The notes under the pieces are model-generated. The model was given only the letters and a program-made list of their open reading frames with translations. It was not told where the DNA came from and did not search any database. The position numbers were made by a program, and so were the translations under genes. Positions 18,690 to 27,487 of a DNA stretch of 64,000 nucleotides are shown here, piece by piece (the first letter of the stretch is position 1; every line of letters starts with the position of its first letter). The stretch is from Flavobacteriaceae bacterium. Lineage in GTDB: Bacteria > Bacteroidota > Bacteroidia > Flavobacteriales > Flavobacteriaceae. The stretch lies in NCBI GenBank assembly GCA_014075215.1, contig CP046177.1, forward strand, positions 2,294,501 to 2,358,500. The letters run 5' to 3'.

Positions 18690-19142
18690 AAAATGTTTGA
18701 GAATGTTTTTTGATTTTTCCCGAAAACGTTTTGGCAAAATTTCAGAATCAAAATTCGCCGAATTTTGATCCGATTTCGCCGCCGCAACGAATATTATTTT
18801 TGATAGCGTAGGTTATGACGATGAGGCTTTGGGTTTTTCTGAATGTTGGAAACGAAGTGAGTAGGTACGTGGGGAGTGCATTGATTGTGAGCGAGTGAGT
18901 GAGAGAACGAATAAAAGAACGGTAATGAAATGAGAGTGAAAGTAATGAGAGAACGAGTGAAAGAGAGAGCCAAACAATGACCGTATAGCAAACTTGGTTT
19001 CCTTTTTAGTAAAATTAAAGAATAAGAGGAATAAATTGAATAATAAATATGTTAATAAGACCAATGAATACAGGGCTTTAGCGAAAAAGAGGTGTATAGA
19101 CTAAATCATACACCAAATTATAGGGCAAATACTATAAAGATT
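18690..19142. other. non-coding segment with palindrome and purine-rich tract
   Basis: No convincing gene. TCAAAATT-CGCCG-AATTTTGA (18748-18768) is a perfect 8-bp-arm inverted repeat without a T run. From about 18880 to 18970 the top strand is a purine-rich tract built on gagtga/gagagaacga units. These could form a replication or transfer site, but no known origin was recognised. Confidence 0.4.
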
Positions 19143-20981
19143 ATGAAACAATTACAACAAATATACCCCATCAGTATTGAACATAAAACGGTTCAAAAAT
19201 GGCTCGATGAATACTTTAACTACAACAATTCATCGGCTATGGAATGTGTAAAATTAGGGCAAACTATCCCGTTTCACAATTTGGAATTTGTCGTTTTTTT
19301 TATGGAAAAATGGGTGGATTATTACGATAATCTGTATGAGAAACAAAGTGGTTTTGGTTATGTGTTGGAACTGGCATCAATCACCGCCTTACGTGGTTTT
19401 AAACGAGAAGAATTACGTCTTGTGTTTTCCAATAAAACCCTGCCAGAAAACTATATCTATTATCGTGTCTTTGATTATTTTACCATTATCGACAAGGAAG
19501 CACAAAACTATTTTATCGCAAAATATAATCGTGAGGGTGAATCTTTGGACGACATATTTTTGAGTTTATTGACTGAACGTATTGGCAAGGAAATTCCTGT
19601 ATTACAAAAGGTGCTATTCACGCCCGTTACGCACCTTGTGCCGATAACATCACTCTACAGGCACGCTTATATTTTAGGGCGTTCTGGAAGCGGTAAATCT
19701 GAACTTTTAAAATATCTTTTTTACACGTTGTACCAAACAGATACGGCGCAAAGAAAATCATTGTGTTTGCTTGAACCCAATAGCGACCTTGCTACTCAAA
19801 TTTTACAGTTTCATTTGAACAAAGACAATAATAAAAAACGGGTGGTATATCTTGACCCGTTTATTAGGGAAACGGCAAAAAAGCTGTTGGGAGAGGACAT
19901 TTTTACAGACGATTATACGTTTGTACTCAATCCGTTTCATATCGAGAATGCAACTGACAGAGATATAAACTATACTACACAAGAACTCTCTAGCGCATTT
20001 TTTGAAATCCTCAAAAGTGAAGCCACACCACAAATGAACTCCATAATACAAGCCTGTATAGATGTACTGTTACGAGCCAATGACACCGACATCACGGATT
20101 TAAAACGGTTTATGGACGATGAAGAAAATAAAGACTTGATACAACTAGGCAAAAGCAACCCTAATCCCGAACGTCAAAACCTTATTTCTAAAAAGTTTAC
20201 AGAAGATAGAGTAAACCCAACCAAATCGGGTATTTATTTTAGGCTACAAAACATCATTGATAATACTGATTTACGAAGCCTTTTACAAGGCACAAGTACC
20301 ATCAATATTGAACAGGAAATCAATAACGGTAAAGTCATATTGTTTAATCTTTCCAAAGGGTTTTTAGGCGTAGAATCATCGACCTTGCTAGGTAAGTTGA
20401 TTGTGGCACTCATACAAGGAGCGGTGCGTAAACGGCAAATAAAGAACATTAAAGACAGAGTGCCAACGTTCTTTTTTATTGATGAGATGCAGAACTATAT
20501 TACTAAAACCATCAAAGAGATTTTAGCTGAAAGTAGAAAATATGGCTTGCATCTGATAATGGCAAACCAAATTCTCGGTCAAGGTATGGATAGAGAACTG
20601 CAACGGCTTATTTTAAGTAATACCGCGATAAAAATTGCAGGACACAATGATGAAGATAGCGTTAAAGCAATGGCACAGCAAATGCGAAATATTACACCGA
20701 ATGACTTTTATAAACTCGAAAAATACAATTTTCTCTGCTATGACAATACAGGCGAACAAGCAACGGCAAATGTGATAAATGTTCCCGATACGCTTGTAAA
20801 TATAAACCCACCAATGTATATGGATAAAAAAGAACTCAAAGCGTTCTTTTTGTGGTTGGTTCACGAAAGTGGTTATTACGTTAAAAAGAAAAAAACCATT
20901 ACACAAAAGACTGCTCCAATAGAACCAACAACAAACGATTCAAATACATCAACGATTTATAACCCAAATTTTGAAAACTAA
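19143..20981 (+). CDS. second conjugation-type DNA-translocase ATPase (TraG/TraD-like)
   Basis: 612 residues from the ATG at 19143 (MKQLQQIYPIS); a GTG at 19092 is possible but has no supporting context. Walker A is ILGRSGSGKSELLKYLF and Walker B is TFFFIDEMQNY, followed by ILAESRKYGLHLIMANQILGQ, the pattern of coupling proteins of Gram-positive and HerA-like types. An N-terminal ~190-residue non-ATPase region precedes it. It is clearly different from the ATPase at 14142. It is paired with the replication-relaxation gene downstream (1 bp after its stop). Confidence 0.8.
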   Translation: MKQLQQIYPISIEHKTVQKWLDEYFNYNNSSAMECVKLGQTIPFHNLEFVVFFMEKWVDYYDNLYEKQSGFGYVLELASITALRGFKREELRLVFSNKTLPENYIYYRVFDYFTIIDKEAQNYFIAKYNREGESLDDIFLSLLTERIGKEIPVLQKVLFTPVTHLVPITSLYRHAYILGRSGSGKSELLKYLFYTLYQTDTAQRKSLCLLEPNSDLATQILQFHLNKDNNKKRVVYLDPFIRETAKKLLGEDIFTDDYTFVLNPFHIENATDRDINYTTQELSSAFFEILKSEATPQMNSIIQACIDVLLRANDTDITDLKRFMDDEENKDLIQLGKSNPNPERQNLISKKFTEDRVNPTKSGIYFRLQNIIDNTDLRSLLQGTSTINIEQEINNGKVILFNLSKGFLGVESSTLLGKLIVALIQGAVRKRQIKNIKDRVPTFFFIDEMQNYITKTIKEILAESRKYGLHLIMANQILGQGMDRELQRLILSNTAIKIAGHNDEDSVKAMAQQMRNITPNDFYKLEKYNFLCYDNTGEQATANVINVPDTLVNINPPMYMDKKELKAFFLWLVHESGYYVKKKKTITQKTAPIEPTTNDSNTSTIYNPNFEN

Positions 20982-20982
20982 G

Positions 20983-21861
20983 ATGGCAACAAAAAATATT
21001 CTCTGGGCGCATACCATAACCAACATACAAGAAAATATATTGTTAGGATTAGCACGCTATAAGTTTCTCACGTCAAGTCAGCTATTATCATTCGATATCG
21101 GCACAAAACATTACCCGTATTTGTGGAAACAGTTGGTTTCTTTGCGTGACCGTAATAAACCATTAATACAATGTCATAATTTCCCTGCTCCCAATCCAAA
21201 AAAAGGGAGGGTCGAATCAATGTATTTCCTGACTAAAGAAGGCAAACGGCAAATCCTAAATAACGGTTTTATGAGTGCTGAAGAAACCATTAAAATGCCT
21301 ATTGGTAAAACGATTGCCTATAAAGATTATTTCCACAGAAAATACACGATTGATTTCCAAATACAGCTTGATAGATGGGCTAATACAAACAATAAAACCG
21401 TAGATTTTTTTGATACCTATTTTGATAAAACGGGCGATAATCGTACAGGAAAAAATCTGAGAGCCAAAACCAGAATTGATTTTACAGGAAATGCTTTTTT
21501 TATTCCTGATGGGATATTTACTGTGAATGGCCAGTTGTACCTTTTTGAAATGTACAACGGCAAAGATACAGGGCGAGTATTGGAACAGTTACACAAACAC
21601 GCCGAAGCTCTCACCTATAGATATACGCACAAAGCATATCATTTAGACACTAAAAAAGCCTATACAACGGTATTGCTGTTTGAATTTTTATCGGCGAAAA
21701 ATGCGCTATTACAACGCATACAAAACGAACCGTCTTTTGAGTATATATGCCCTTATTTTCTCACTAAATCACTCGAAGAATTACATCAGGAATTGTTTAT
21801 GATATGGACGGATTTAAACGGCGTGGAACGACAATTTTTAAGCGAAAAAAATGAAAATTAA
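20983..21861 (+). CDS. replication-relaxation family protein
   Basis: 292 residues from the ATG at 20983. The winged-helix opening ENILLGLARYKFLTSSQLLSFD is followed by YFLTKEGKRQIL, and a later segment IDFTGNAFFIPDGIFTVNGQLYLFEMYNGKDTGRVLEQL looks like the D...E-x-D/N nuclease-like fold of this family. Replication-relaxation proteins occur on conjugative or mobilizable elements beside coupling ATPases and are thought to act in DNA processing. Its 3' end overlaps a convergent lipoprotein gene by 65 bp. Confidence 0.65.
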   Translation: MATKNILWAHTITNIQENILLGLARYKFLTSSQLLSFDIGTKHYPYLWKQLVSLRDRNKPLIQCHNFPAPNPKKGRVESMYFLTKEGKRQILNNGFMSAEETIKMPIGKTIAYKDYFHRKYTIDFQIQLDRWANTNNKTVDFFDTYFDKTGDNRTGKNLRAKTRIDFTGNAFFIPDGIFTVNGQLYLFEMYNGKDTGRVLEQLHKHAEALTYRYTHKAYHLDTKKAYTTVLLFEFLSAKNALLQRIQNEPSFEYICPYFLTKSLEELHQELFMIWTDLNGVERQFLSEKNEN

Positions 21862-22825
21862 AAGTATTTTCTTCTATCAACAATATTCCATCTGTGCCAG
21901 TATTAGCATACTTAAATGTTAAGAGTTGTTTACCATTGTCTAATTGCTGATTGAACTGTGGATAAAATGTAAAATCAAACGTATAGATTGGGTTCATTTT
22001 GTTATTTTCAATCGTGGCAATGTGTGTTCCCTTATCATCAGAATAAATATGTAACAATCTTTTCTTCGATACAAACGAGGTAGGAATATAAAAATCCATA
22101 GTATCAAGCAGTTTTTCAATACCACGCTCATTTCTACTCCCAAATCGCTGTTTAAAATCCCAATTAGATTTTTCGAGGTTTTTTGGGTCAGGAATTTTAA
22201 TAACACTTGCAAAGCCCATCATATGCCCCATATAGTTGGTGATATAATATTCATCATCAATAGTGTTCACAACAATAGGGCAAGTAGATGAACCCTCAAA
22301 TAATTCTTTGGTATGTTTATTTTGAAAAAAGATTGTACCACCAAATTCGCCTCGACACCTAGCGTACACATTGAAATTTTCATCTTCAAAACTCTTAAAA
22401 GTTCGTGTTGCTGTTGGTTTAAAATCGGTAACATATTTTCCTAAGGCAAAATTTTCTTCATCAAATTGCGCCCTTTGCAAAAAGAGGCTATCATTTTCAA
22501 TTTCAATATTGAAGTAATTCATTCTTTGGATTCCTTTTGGCAGGAAAACATCTTCTAAAAAATCACCTTTATTATCGAGAACCACCATTTTTTTGAAAGA
22601 CCTAGATGTGTTCTTTCTCTGGCTTAGAAACATACAATAGTATTTGTCATTAAAGAGTGCTACACTTCTTAAACGACCATTTATAGAAAAATTAAACGTG
22701 TCTTTTTTTATAACAAATTCCGAATCGTTTTTTGTTTCAATAGTAACTAAAGCCTGCCTTTTATCTTTTTGACCACAGGAAAAAAACATAAGTACAGTCA
22801 AAACTATCAAGAGTATTTTATTCAT
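21797..22825 (-). CDS. lipoprotein, beta-propeller-like, probably 3'-truncated
   Basis: 342 residues from the ATG at 22825. The lipobox is VLMFFSCGQKDK. The body has repeated short beta-rich blocks (NDKYYCMFLSQ; DDEYYITNYMG; DDKGTHIATIENNKM), resembling 6-bladed beta-propeller lipoproteins of Bacteroidota, but I cannot name a family. Its last ~17 residues are encoded opposite the end of the replication-relaxation gene, which suggests the true C-terminus was lost at a junction. Confidence 0.65.
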   Translation of the reverse strand: MNKILLIVLTVLMFFSCGQKDKRQALVTIETKNDSEFVIKKDTFNFSINGRLRSVALFNDKYYCMFLSQRKNTSRSFKKMVVLDNKGDFLEDVFLPKGIQRMNYFNIEIENDSLFLQRAQFDEENFALGKYVTDFKPTATRTFKSFEDENFNVYARCRGEFGGTIFFQNKHTKELFEGSSTCPIVVNTIDDEYYITNYMGHMMGFASVIKIPDPKNLEKSNWDFKQRFGSRNERGIEKLLDTMDFYIPTSFVSKKRLLHIYSDDKGTHIATIENNKMNPIYTFDFTFYPQFNQQLDNGKQLLTFKYANTGTDGILLIEENTFNFHFFRLKIVVPRRLNPSIS

Positions 22826-22858
22826 CTGTATGGAATATATGTTGCCTAAAATAATCAA

Positions 22859-23128
22859 TAGTAATCAAAAAATGTGCCTAAGCATTTTTTCTGGGATTCC
22901 AAAGGGTCGCCCTTTGGCAAGTGTGCCAAATTTATCAATCTATATAGATTCACTATTAATTTGGCGTACTTGCTTATGAAACTAGTTTCATTCATTTTGA
23001 TTTTTGCTCCTTTTCTATATGGAAAAAAGCGGTGGCGAAAAGGTCCAAAATTCAAAAAATCTATATAGGTGCTAAACGCTTTCCGGAAATCTTTTGCTAA
23101 GGATTAGCAAAAATTTCCAGAATGGGTT
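22859..23128. other. intergenic region with two strong hairpins
   Basis: CCAAAGGG-TCG-CCCTTTGG (22899-22917) is a perfect hairpin. A second, longer one pairs GGAAAT-(C)-TTTTGCTAA (23085-23100) with TTAGCAAAA-ATTTCC (23104-23118): 15 bp with a one-base bulge. It ends 10 bp past the stop of the gene at 23129 and may act as its 3' end, although no T run follows. No gene is visible. Confidence 0.5.
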
Positions 23129-23356
23129 TTATCCAATTATTAAATCTTCTTCCTCATTAACTTTACAATGTTCATCTATGGTAGTAATTAGATGTGCATA
23201 ATTCGAAGATTTGGCTTTATCCAGAACAAGTTTTATTTCTTCTTTTGTCCATCCTTCTCGTTTAGCTTGTTTGGAAAAAGCCCCCATTATCGCAAAAGCA
23301 TTCCCATCCATTCCAACAAGGTCAAGGTTAACAGTCTTATTTATAATTTTTCTCAT
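23129..23356 (-). CDS. small conserved-looking hypothetical protein of mobile elements
   Basis: 75 residues (MRKIINKTVNLDLVGMDGNAFAIMGAFSKQAKREGWTKEEI). The DGNAFAIMGAF...AKREGW pattern is one I associate with small unnamed proteins on plasmids and genomic islands. No catalytic motif. It stands alone downstream of the SIMPL gene with an 88-bp gap. Function unknown. Confidence 0.6.
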   Translation of the reverse strand: MRKIINKTVNLDLVGMDGNAFAIMGAFSKQAKREGWTKEEIKLVLDKAKSSNYAHLITTIDEHCKVNEEEDLIIG

Positions 23357-23444
23357 TAAGTAATGTTAAAATAAATGGACAGTTTTATTATAACAAAACC
23401 TACTAACTAAGAAAAATATTTTTATTTATAATGGTTTCATCCAC

Positions 23445-24149
23445 CTATTCTATAGCAAACTTGGTATTTACTTTTACGGAAAACTTAATTTTGTTAAAAT
23501 CAATGATGATAGGTTCACTTTCTTTATTCCCATATATACTAGATGCGCCTCTTATCCTAACTCCAGAGGCTTTTCCTTGAAGTAAGTTTGTAATGGAGTT
23601 CAAATCAGAAACAAAGATTACTGAACCTACTTTTTGATTAAGGGGATTGAGCATAGATTCTGCATTCTGTTTTGCTTTTAATATAGCCTTTGATTTCAAA
23701 TCCAATAAAAGCTGTTCTGCTTTTGAGTATTCCGTTTTCTCTATGGAAATATTTGAAATCCCAGAACTTTCTAATTTGGCTAATACTTTTCCTGCAGTAA
23801 CAGCATCACGAACAAGTAAGGAATACATTTTTGTTTTTAACACTTTTTTATCGCTAAGAAAATACTTTTTAAAATTGCTGTTGAAATCCAAAAGAGATAA
23901 ATCCTTTTGCGTATCAATGTTTAAGGTCTTCAACGCTTGTTGCATTAGATTTTCCAGTTCTTCGGTAGATTTTTTGTTTCGGTTATCAGATTCATTGAGA
24001 ATTATAGTCATATAAATCCTATCTGGGATTACCAATGAATCTATTTCTACTTCTGTTTCCAGATAAGGTTTGTCAATAAAATTTTTTGTTTGCGAATAAG
24101 TTGTAAACGCTGTAAAAATCAAAGTCAGAATGAGTATGGTTTTTTTCAT
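23445..24149 (-). CDS. secreted SIMPL (DUF541)-like protein with a TonB-plug-like insert
   Basis: 234 residues with a signal peptide (MKKTILILTLIFTAFTTYSQ). The pattern of alternating strands and helices (IPDRIYMTIILNES; AGKVLAKLESSGISNISIEKTEY; AILKAKQNAESMLNPLNQKVGSVIFVSD) fits SIMPL-domain periplasmic proteins. Near residue 190, LQGKASGVRIRGASS closely resembles the plug-domain motif of SusC-type TonB receptors, in a place where the family usually has a loop. Periplasmic location is likely; function unknown. Confidence 0.65.
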   Translation of the reverse strand: MKKTILILTLIFTAFTTYSQTKNFIDKPYLETEVEIDSLVIPDRIYMTIILNESDNRNKKSTEELENLMQQALKTLNIDTQKDLSLLDFNSNFKKYFLSDKKVLKTKMYSLLVRDAVTAGKVLAKLESSGISNISIEKTEYSKAEQLLLDLKSKAILKAKQNAESMLNPLNQKVGSVIFVSDLNSITNLLQGKASGVRIRGASSIYGNKESEPIIIDFNKIKFSVKVNTKFAIE

Positions 24150-24283
24150 TTGGTTATTTTTTTAGTTCGTAAAGCTCAAAACTAAGACAAGTATTGATGT
24201 TCCAAAAACCCTAATGAGTGAATCACTTATTTGGATGAGTAAAATGGAGAATAAATCAGATTTTCTATTCCGAACTAGGTTAT

Positions 24284-25093
24284 CTAAAACATAGAGAACT
24301 GTCCTGTTTTTTGATTTAAGATGGTTTTTATATCCTCATAATCATCTGCTGTTTTTTGCGAGGTTTTCTTTTCTTGCTTTGGAAATAAATCTCTCACCAT
24401 ATCAAAAGGATTAACGGTATAACGCACATAGTTATAGGCTTGCTGTACGTTGTCGATGTATTCAATTTGTGGCACGCCCGTTTCGTGCAATTTTCTATTG
24501 ACCACAAACGCACCTTTGAAATCATTGCCAGGGAATAAACCGTTGTCAGCAACAATAATACCGTGAATGCCGTGGTGCATTAGATTGAGCGTTGCCATTT
24601 TGGCGCAGGTAACATCAAGGTCAACCAGAAAATGAAAACCACCTAACGAAACTGAATTTGAAGCTAATGAAAAACGACCACTCCCGCAACAAGGGTCACT
24701 AAAAGTCTCATTGTTGTTTGGTGCTACGATTTGAGCCATAAAAGTACAAATTGGTGCAGGAGTAAAAAATTGAGCAAACCCTTTTTGTTTAGAGAGAGCT
24801 GCACTTTCATAAAACGTTCCAAAGAAATCGTACCAATCGGAATCACTTTGAATTTCCTTATCAAGTATTTTAATGACTTCATACATCATTAGGGTAAACT
24901 GTTGGCGTTCTTCCAATTTGTAACGACTCTGTATCAATTCTCGATTGAATTGATAGTTGAAGCACCACGCATTGAGATAAAGGTCGAGAAAGTCCTCGAA
25001 AACATAATAATAGCCGTGACGACGTGATAAGGATTGAAAGATGTCATTAAAGACTTTAAATTCATTAGGTAGATATTTTGTTGATTTACTCAT
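24284..25093 (-). CDS. N-6 DNA methylase-like protein without the NPPY motif
   Basis: 269 residues. The helical lead-in (SKQKGFAQFFTPAPICTFMAQIV) and the SAM-binding motif I (DPCCGSGRFSLA, near residue 130) match type I/IIG methylase subunits. Where motif IV (NPPY) should follow the ADNGLFPGNDFKGAFVV strand there is VNRKL. Known on Bacteroidota mobile elements; without NPPY, adenine methylation is unlikely. A possible role is protection or regulation by binding only. A 72-bp hairpin lies 38 bp upstream of its start. Confidence 0.78.
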   Translation of the reverse strand: MSKSTKYLPNEFKVFNDIFQSLSRRHGYYYVFEDFLDLYLNAWCFNYQFNRELIQSRYKLEERQQFTLMMYEVIKILDKEIQSDSDWYDFFGTFYESAALSKQKGFAQFFTPAPICTFMAQIVAPNNNETFSDPCCGSGRFSLASNSVSLGGFHFLVDLDVTCAKMATLNLMHHGIHGIIVADNGLFPGNDFKGAFVVNRKLHETGVPQIEYIDNVQQAYNYVRYTVNPFDMVRDLFPKQEKKTSQKTADDYEDIKTILNQKTGQFSMF

Positions 25094-25130
25094 TGTGAAA
25101 GAGATTAAGAATTAAATATGCCCTTTCACA

Positions 25131-25202
25131 AGCTGAACAAACGACAAAAAGCACAAGGAGGAATTTGCAAAAGCATTCCTTGTGCATTTTGGCTGTTCAG
25201 CT
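25131..25202. other. long inverted repeat upstream of the methylase-like gene
   Basis: AGCTGAACA (25131-25139) pairs with TGTTCAGCT (25194-25202), and nested inside GCACAAGGA (25151-25159) pairs with TCCTTGTGC (25177-25185). The order makes one extended hairpin in DNA or RNA in the leader of the gene ending at 25093. It may be an attenuator, a terminator for the upstream RadC gene or a DNA-processing site. Confidence 0.6.
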
Positions 25203-25276
25203 ATTTTTGGCGGATTTTATTTAATCTCGGTATGAGTAATTGAGGCGATTATTTCTAATGATATAGTTAAGCTGTA

Positions 25277-25819
25277 TTAAATATCTCCCTCGTCATTAAA
25301 GGAGTAATAATCGTCTTTGGTTAGAATAATATGGTCGAGAAGTTTGATGTCTATTAAATTGGAAGCCTGCTGAATTTTTTTAGTAAGTAGTTTATCAGTT
25401 TGTGATGGATTGGGATTGGAACTCGGATGGTTATGGCAGGCAATCATCGCTACTGCTCCAGATTGTAATGCACCCATTAATATTAATCGAATATCTACGA
25501 TTGTTCCCGTAATACCACCTTGACTATGTGGGTATAAGCTAATGACTTGATTGTAATTATTAAGATACAGGATTTTAAACTGCTCTTGTAATTCCAGAGA
25601 ACCATTATCCCAAAATGCTCTGAGGACTTCTGATGCTTGTCGGCTGTCCAGTATTTTTAGGCGATTTTTAGGCATTACCTCTTTGTTATACTGCAGTTTG
25701 ATTTCTGCAAGCGGGATCTGTTCTAGCACTCTGGCTCTAAACTCTACTTGTAATTCTTCTTTAGTAGGCTCAAAGGGTTTGTGAAGATAATTTGGTGATG
25801 GTTTTTTAGGTGCGTTCAT
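25277..25819 (-). CDS. RadC-like JAB-domain protein
   Basis: 180 residues from the ATG at 25819 (MNAPKKPSPNY). The JAMM metal motif is complete: HNHPSSNPNPSQTD, preceded by the expected GALQSGAVAMIAC strand. The N-terminal helix-hairpin-helix part of chromosomal RadC is absent, as usual for copies on mobile elements. Family knowledge: function debated, possibly DNA processing or anti-restriction. It is transcribed with the neighbouring methyltransferase genes. Confidence 0.88.
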   Translation of the reverse strand: MNAPKKPSPNYLHKPFEPTKEELQVEFRARVLEQIPLAEIKLQYNKEVMPKNRLKILDSRQASEVLRAFWDNGSLELQEQFKILYLNNYNQVISLYPHSQGGITGTIVDIRLILMGALQSGAVAMIACHNHPSSNPNPSQTDKLLTKKIQQASNLIDIKLLDHIILTKDDYYSFNDEGDI

Positions 25820-25908
25820 TTTGGTATTGTTGTAAAAAAATAAAAGGGAATAACGTAACAATTTAGAAATGTTATTTGTTCGCTTTGGTAATAAGAAAAA
25901 GGGCGTTT

Positions 25909-26532
25909 TTAGACTAAAAATTGTAATTGCTCTTGATGCTTTTTAAGCCGTTCTATAGTCATTGGATAATAGTCGCTATCAATCTCGCAAGCCGTTAAAT
26001 CAAACCCAAGATTATGGCAGGCAATAGCAATACTGCCACCTCCTAAATGCGTGTCTAAAACTTTATCGTTTGGTTTGGCATAATTGAGTAATAACCATTC
26101 ATACAAGCGGACGGGCTTTTGAGTAGGATGGATTCTTGTTTTATCCGCTCCAATAAATCCGCTATAAGCAATTGATATTTTTTTTAGCGTGTGATTAAAC
26201 GATGTCCACGCCAGTTCTCCATCTGCATAATTCACGCCTTTAGAAATGAATTTATCCCAGAAAATCCACGATTTTGTGATGGGTAGTTTAAAATAATTTC
26301 CACCCCAAATAATTTGATGTTTAGAAACTCGAAACAATTCGTCAAAATAAGCTGAATCTGGCGGTTTGTTGTCCCAATCTTTTTTGGTGTGAGGTATAGA
26401 AGTGCTGGACTTTTTACGCCCCATATTCATATTGATGTTTATTGCGTACGGTGGGTCAACAATGGCAAGGTCAAAATAGTTATTGGGATAACGTGCCATA
26501 AGTTGTATATTATCTTCATTGGTAATCTGCAT
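25909..26532 (-). CDS. beta-class DNA methyltransferase (N4-cytosine or N6-adenine)
   Basis: 207 residues from the ATG at 26532 (MQITNEDNIQL). The catalytic motif comes first (AIVDPPYAI, near residue 28) and the SAM-binding motif I last (DKVLDTHLGGGSIAIAC, near 165), the circularly permuted order of beta-class enzymes. Short recognition region between. No restriction enzyme is adjacent, so it is an orphan that could protect the element on entering a new host. Base specificity cannot be read from the sequence. Confidence 0.88.
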   Translation of the reverse strand: MQITNEDNIQLMARYPNNYFDLAIVDPPYAININMNMGRKKSSTSIPHTKKDWDNKPPDSAYFDELFRVSKHQIIWGGNYFKLPITKSWIFWDKFISKGVNYADGELAWTSFNHTLKKISIAYSGFIGADKTRIHPTQKPVRLYEWLLLNYAKPNDKVLDTHLGGGSIAIACHNLGFDLTACEIDSDYYPMTIERLKKHQEQLQFLV

Positions 26533-26575
26533 TAAAAAAAGGATTAATAAATAGAAAAGTGGAATCCTTTTTCGA

Positions 26576-26854
26576 TTACTGTAATTTATCATCTGTCTTG
26601 ACTCGTAAATACTCTCGATAAGTCATATTTCCGTATTGCTCCAAAAAGAGAATTTTTGCACGGATGCGATATAATTCACCAATATGACCAATAATACAGT
26701 AGGCATCTTTAGAATGCTCATCACAAAGAAATTTGACCAAAAGCGAATTGTGACGCAATTCTTCGAGATTTAAGATTGCTCCTTTGTGGATGTCAAAATC
26801 AGGAACTGAGCTGACCAATCGGCGATTGATCTTGATAACATTGAGGTTTTTCAT
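26576..26854 (-). CDS. small hypothetical protein upstream of the methyltransferase
   Basis: 92 residues (MKNLNVIKINRRLVSSVPDFDIHKGAILNLEELRHN), no known domain, no signal peptide. It ends about 44 bp before the methyltransferase start and is likely the first gene of this leftward operon. Function unknown. Confidence 0.6.
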   Translation of the reverse strand: MKNLNVIKINRRLVSSVPDFDIHKGAILNLEELRHNSLLVKFLCDEHSKDAYCIIGHIGELYRIRAKILFLEQYGNMTYREYLRVKTDDKLQ

Positions 26855-27085
26855 AAGAAAAAGGGGTTAGAAAATAGAAAAAAAGACTTCTCAGAGGAGA
26901 AAAACTCTTTTTTGCTGTGAAGATTTCTAACACAGATTTTTCAAAAATCCTTGGAATTTCGATTGCTCAAAAAACTTTTGGAAGCAATGGTAGACTTAGG
27001 CAAAAGTTTTCCACATTGGAGTTATGCACATTCCTATTGAGTATGGTATAACGTACTTCCATATTTTATTTACTAACCCTCTTTA

Positions 27086-27199
27086 ATGAAAAAATGGAAA
27101 TCAAAAGATATTACCGCCTTTCAAAAACTGTACTTGAAGCATTACGATGTAAAGCACAATGCAGACGAAGCATATAAAAGTCTTATAAAAAAAGAATAA
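27086..27199 (+). CDS. 37-residue basic small protein
   Basis: ATG at 27086, stop at 27197: MKKWKSKDITAFQKLYLKHY then DVKHNADEAYKSLIKKE. Rich in lysine, one helix predicted. It lies between the leftward operon and the interrupted recombinase. It could be a real regulatory peptide; coding status is uncertain. Confidence 0.4.
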   Translation: MKKWKSKDITAFQKLYLKHYDVKHNADEAYKSLIKKE

Positions 27200-27487
27200 A
27201 GTAAGGTTTTGAATTTCATTTGCTTAGTATATTTTAATCCCATTTTTATGAAAATCCCCCTTATTCTTCCACAATTTAAACGTTTTGCATTGCACGAAAA
27301 AGGAATGAGACCTAAAACAATTCGTGAAATTTTAGCCATAGTTTCAGCATTATCTAAAGAACTTTCAAATCCATCTGTAACCACCATAACAACAGCCAAA
27401 ATCCGTGAATTTATGTATCAAAGAAAACTAGAGCGTATGTGGACAAACAAAACGTTTAGAAATTATCGACAGTATATAAAAACCTTT

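Noticed and set aside
14142..21861. Complete conjugative type IV secretion system
   Set aside because: No VirB4, VirB6, VirB8-10 or TraJ-TraO-like genes are visible in the element; the genes between the ATPases are coiled coils.
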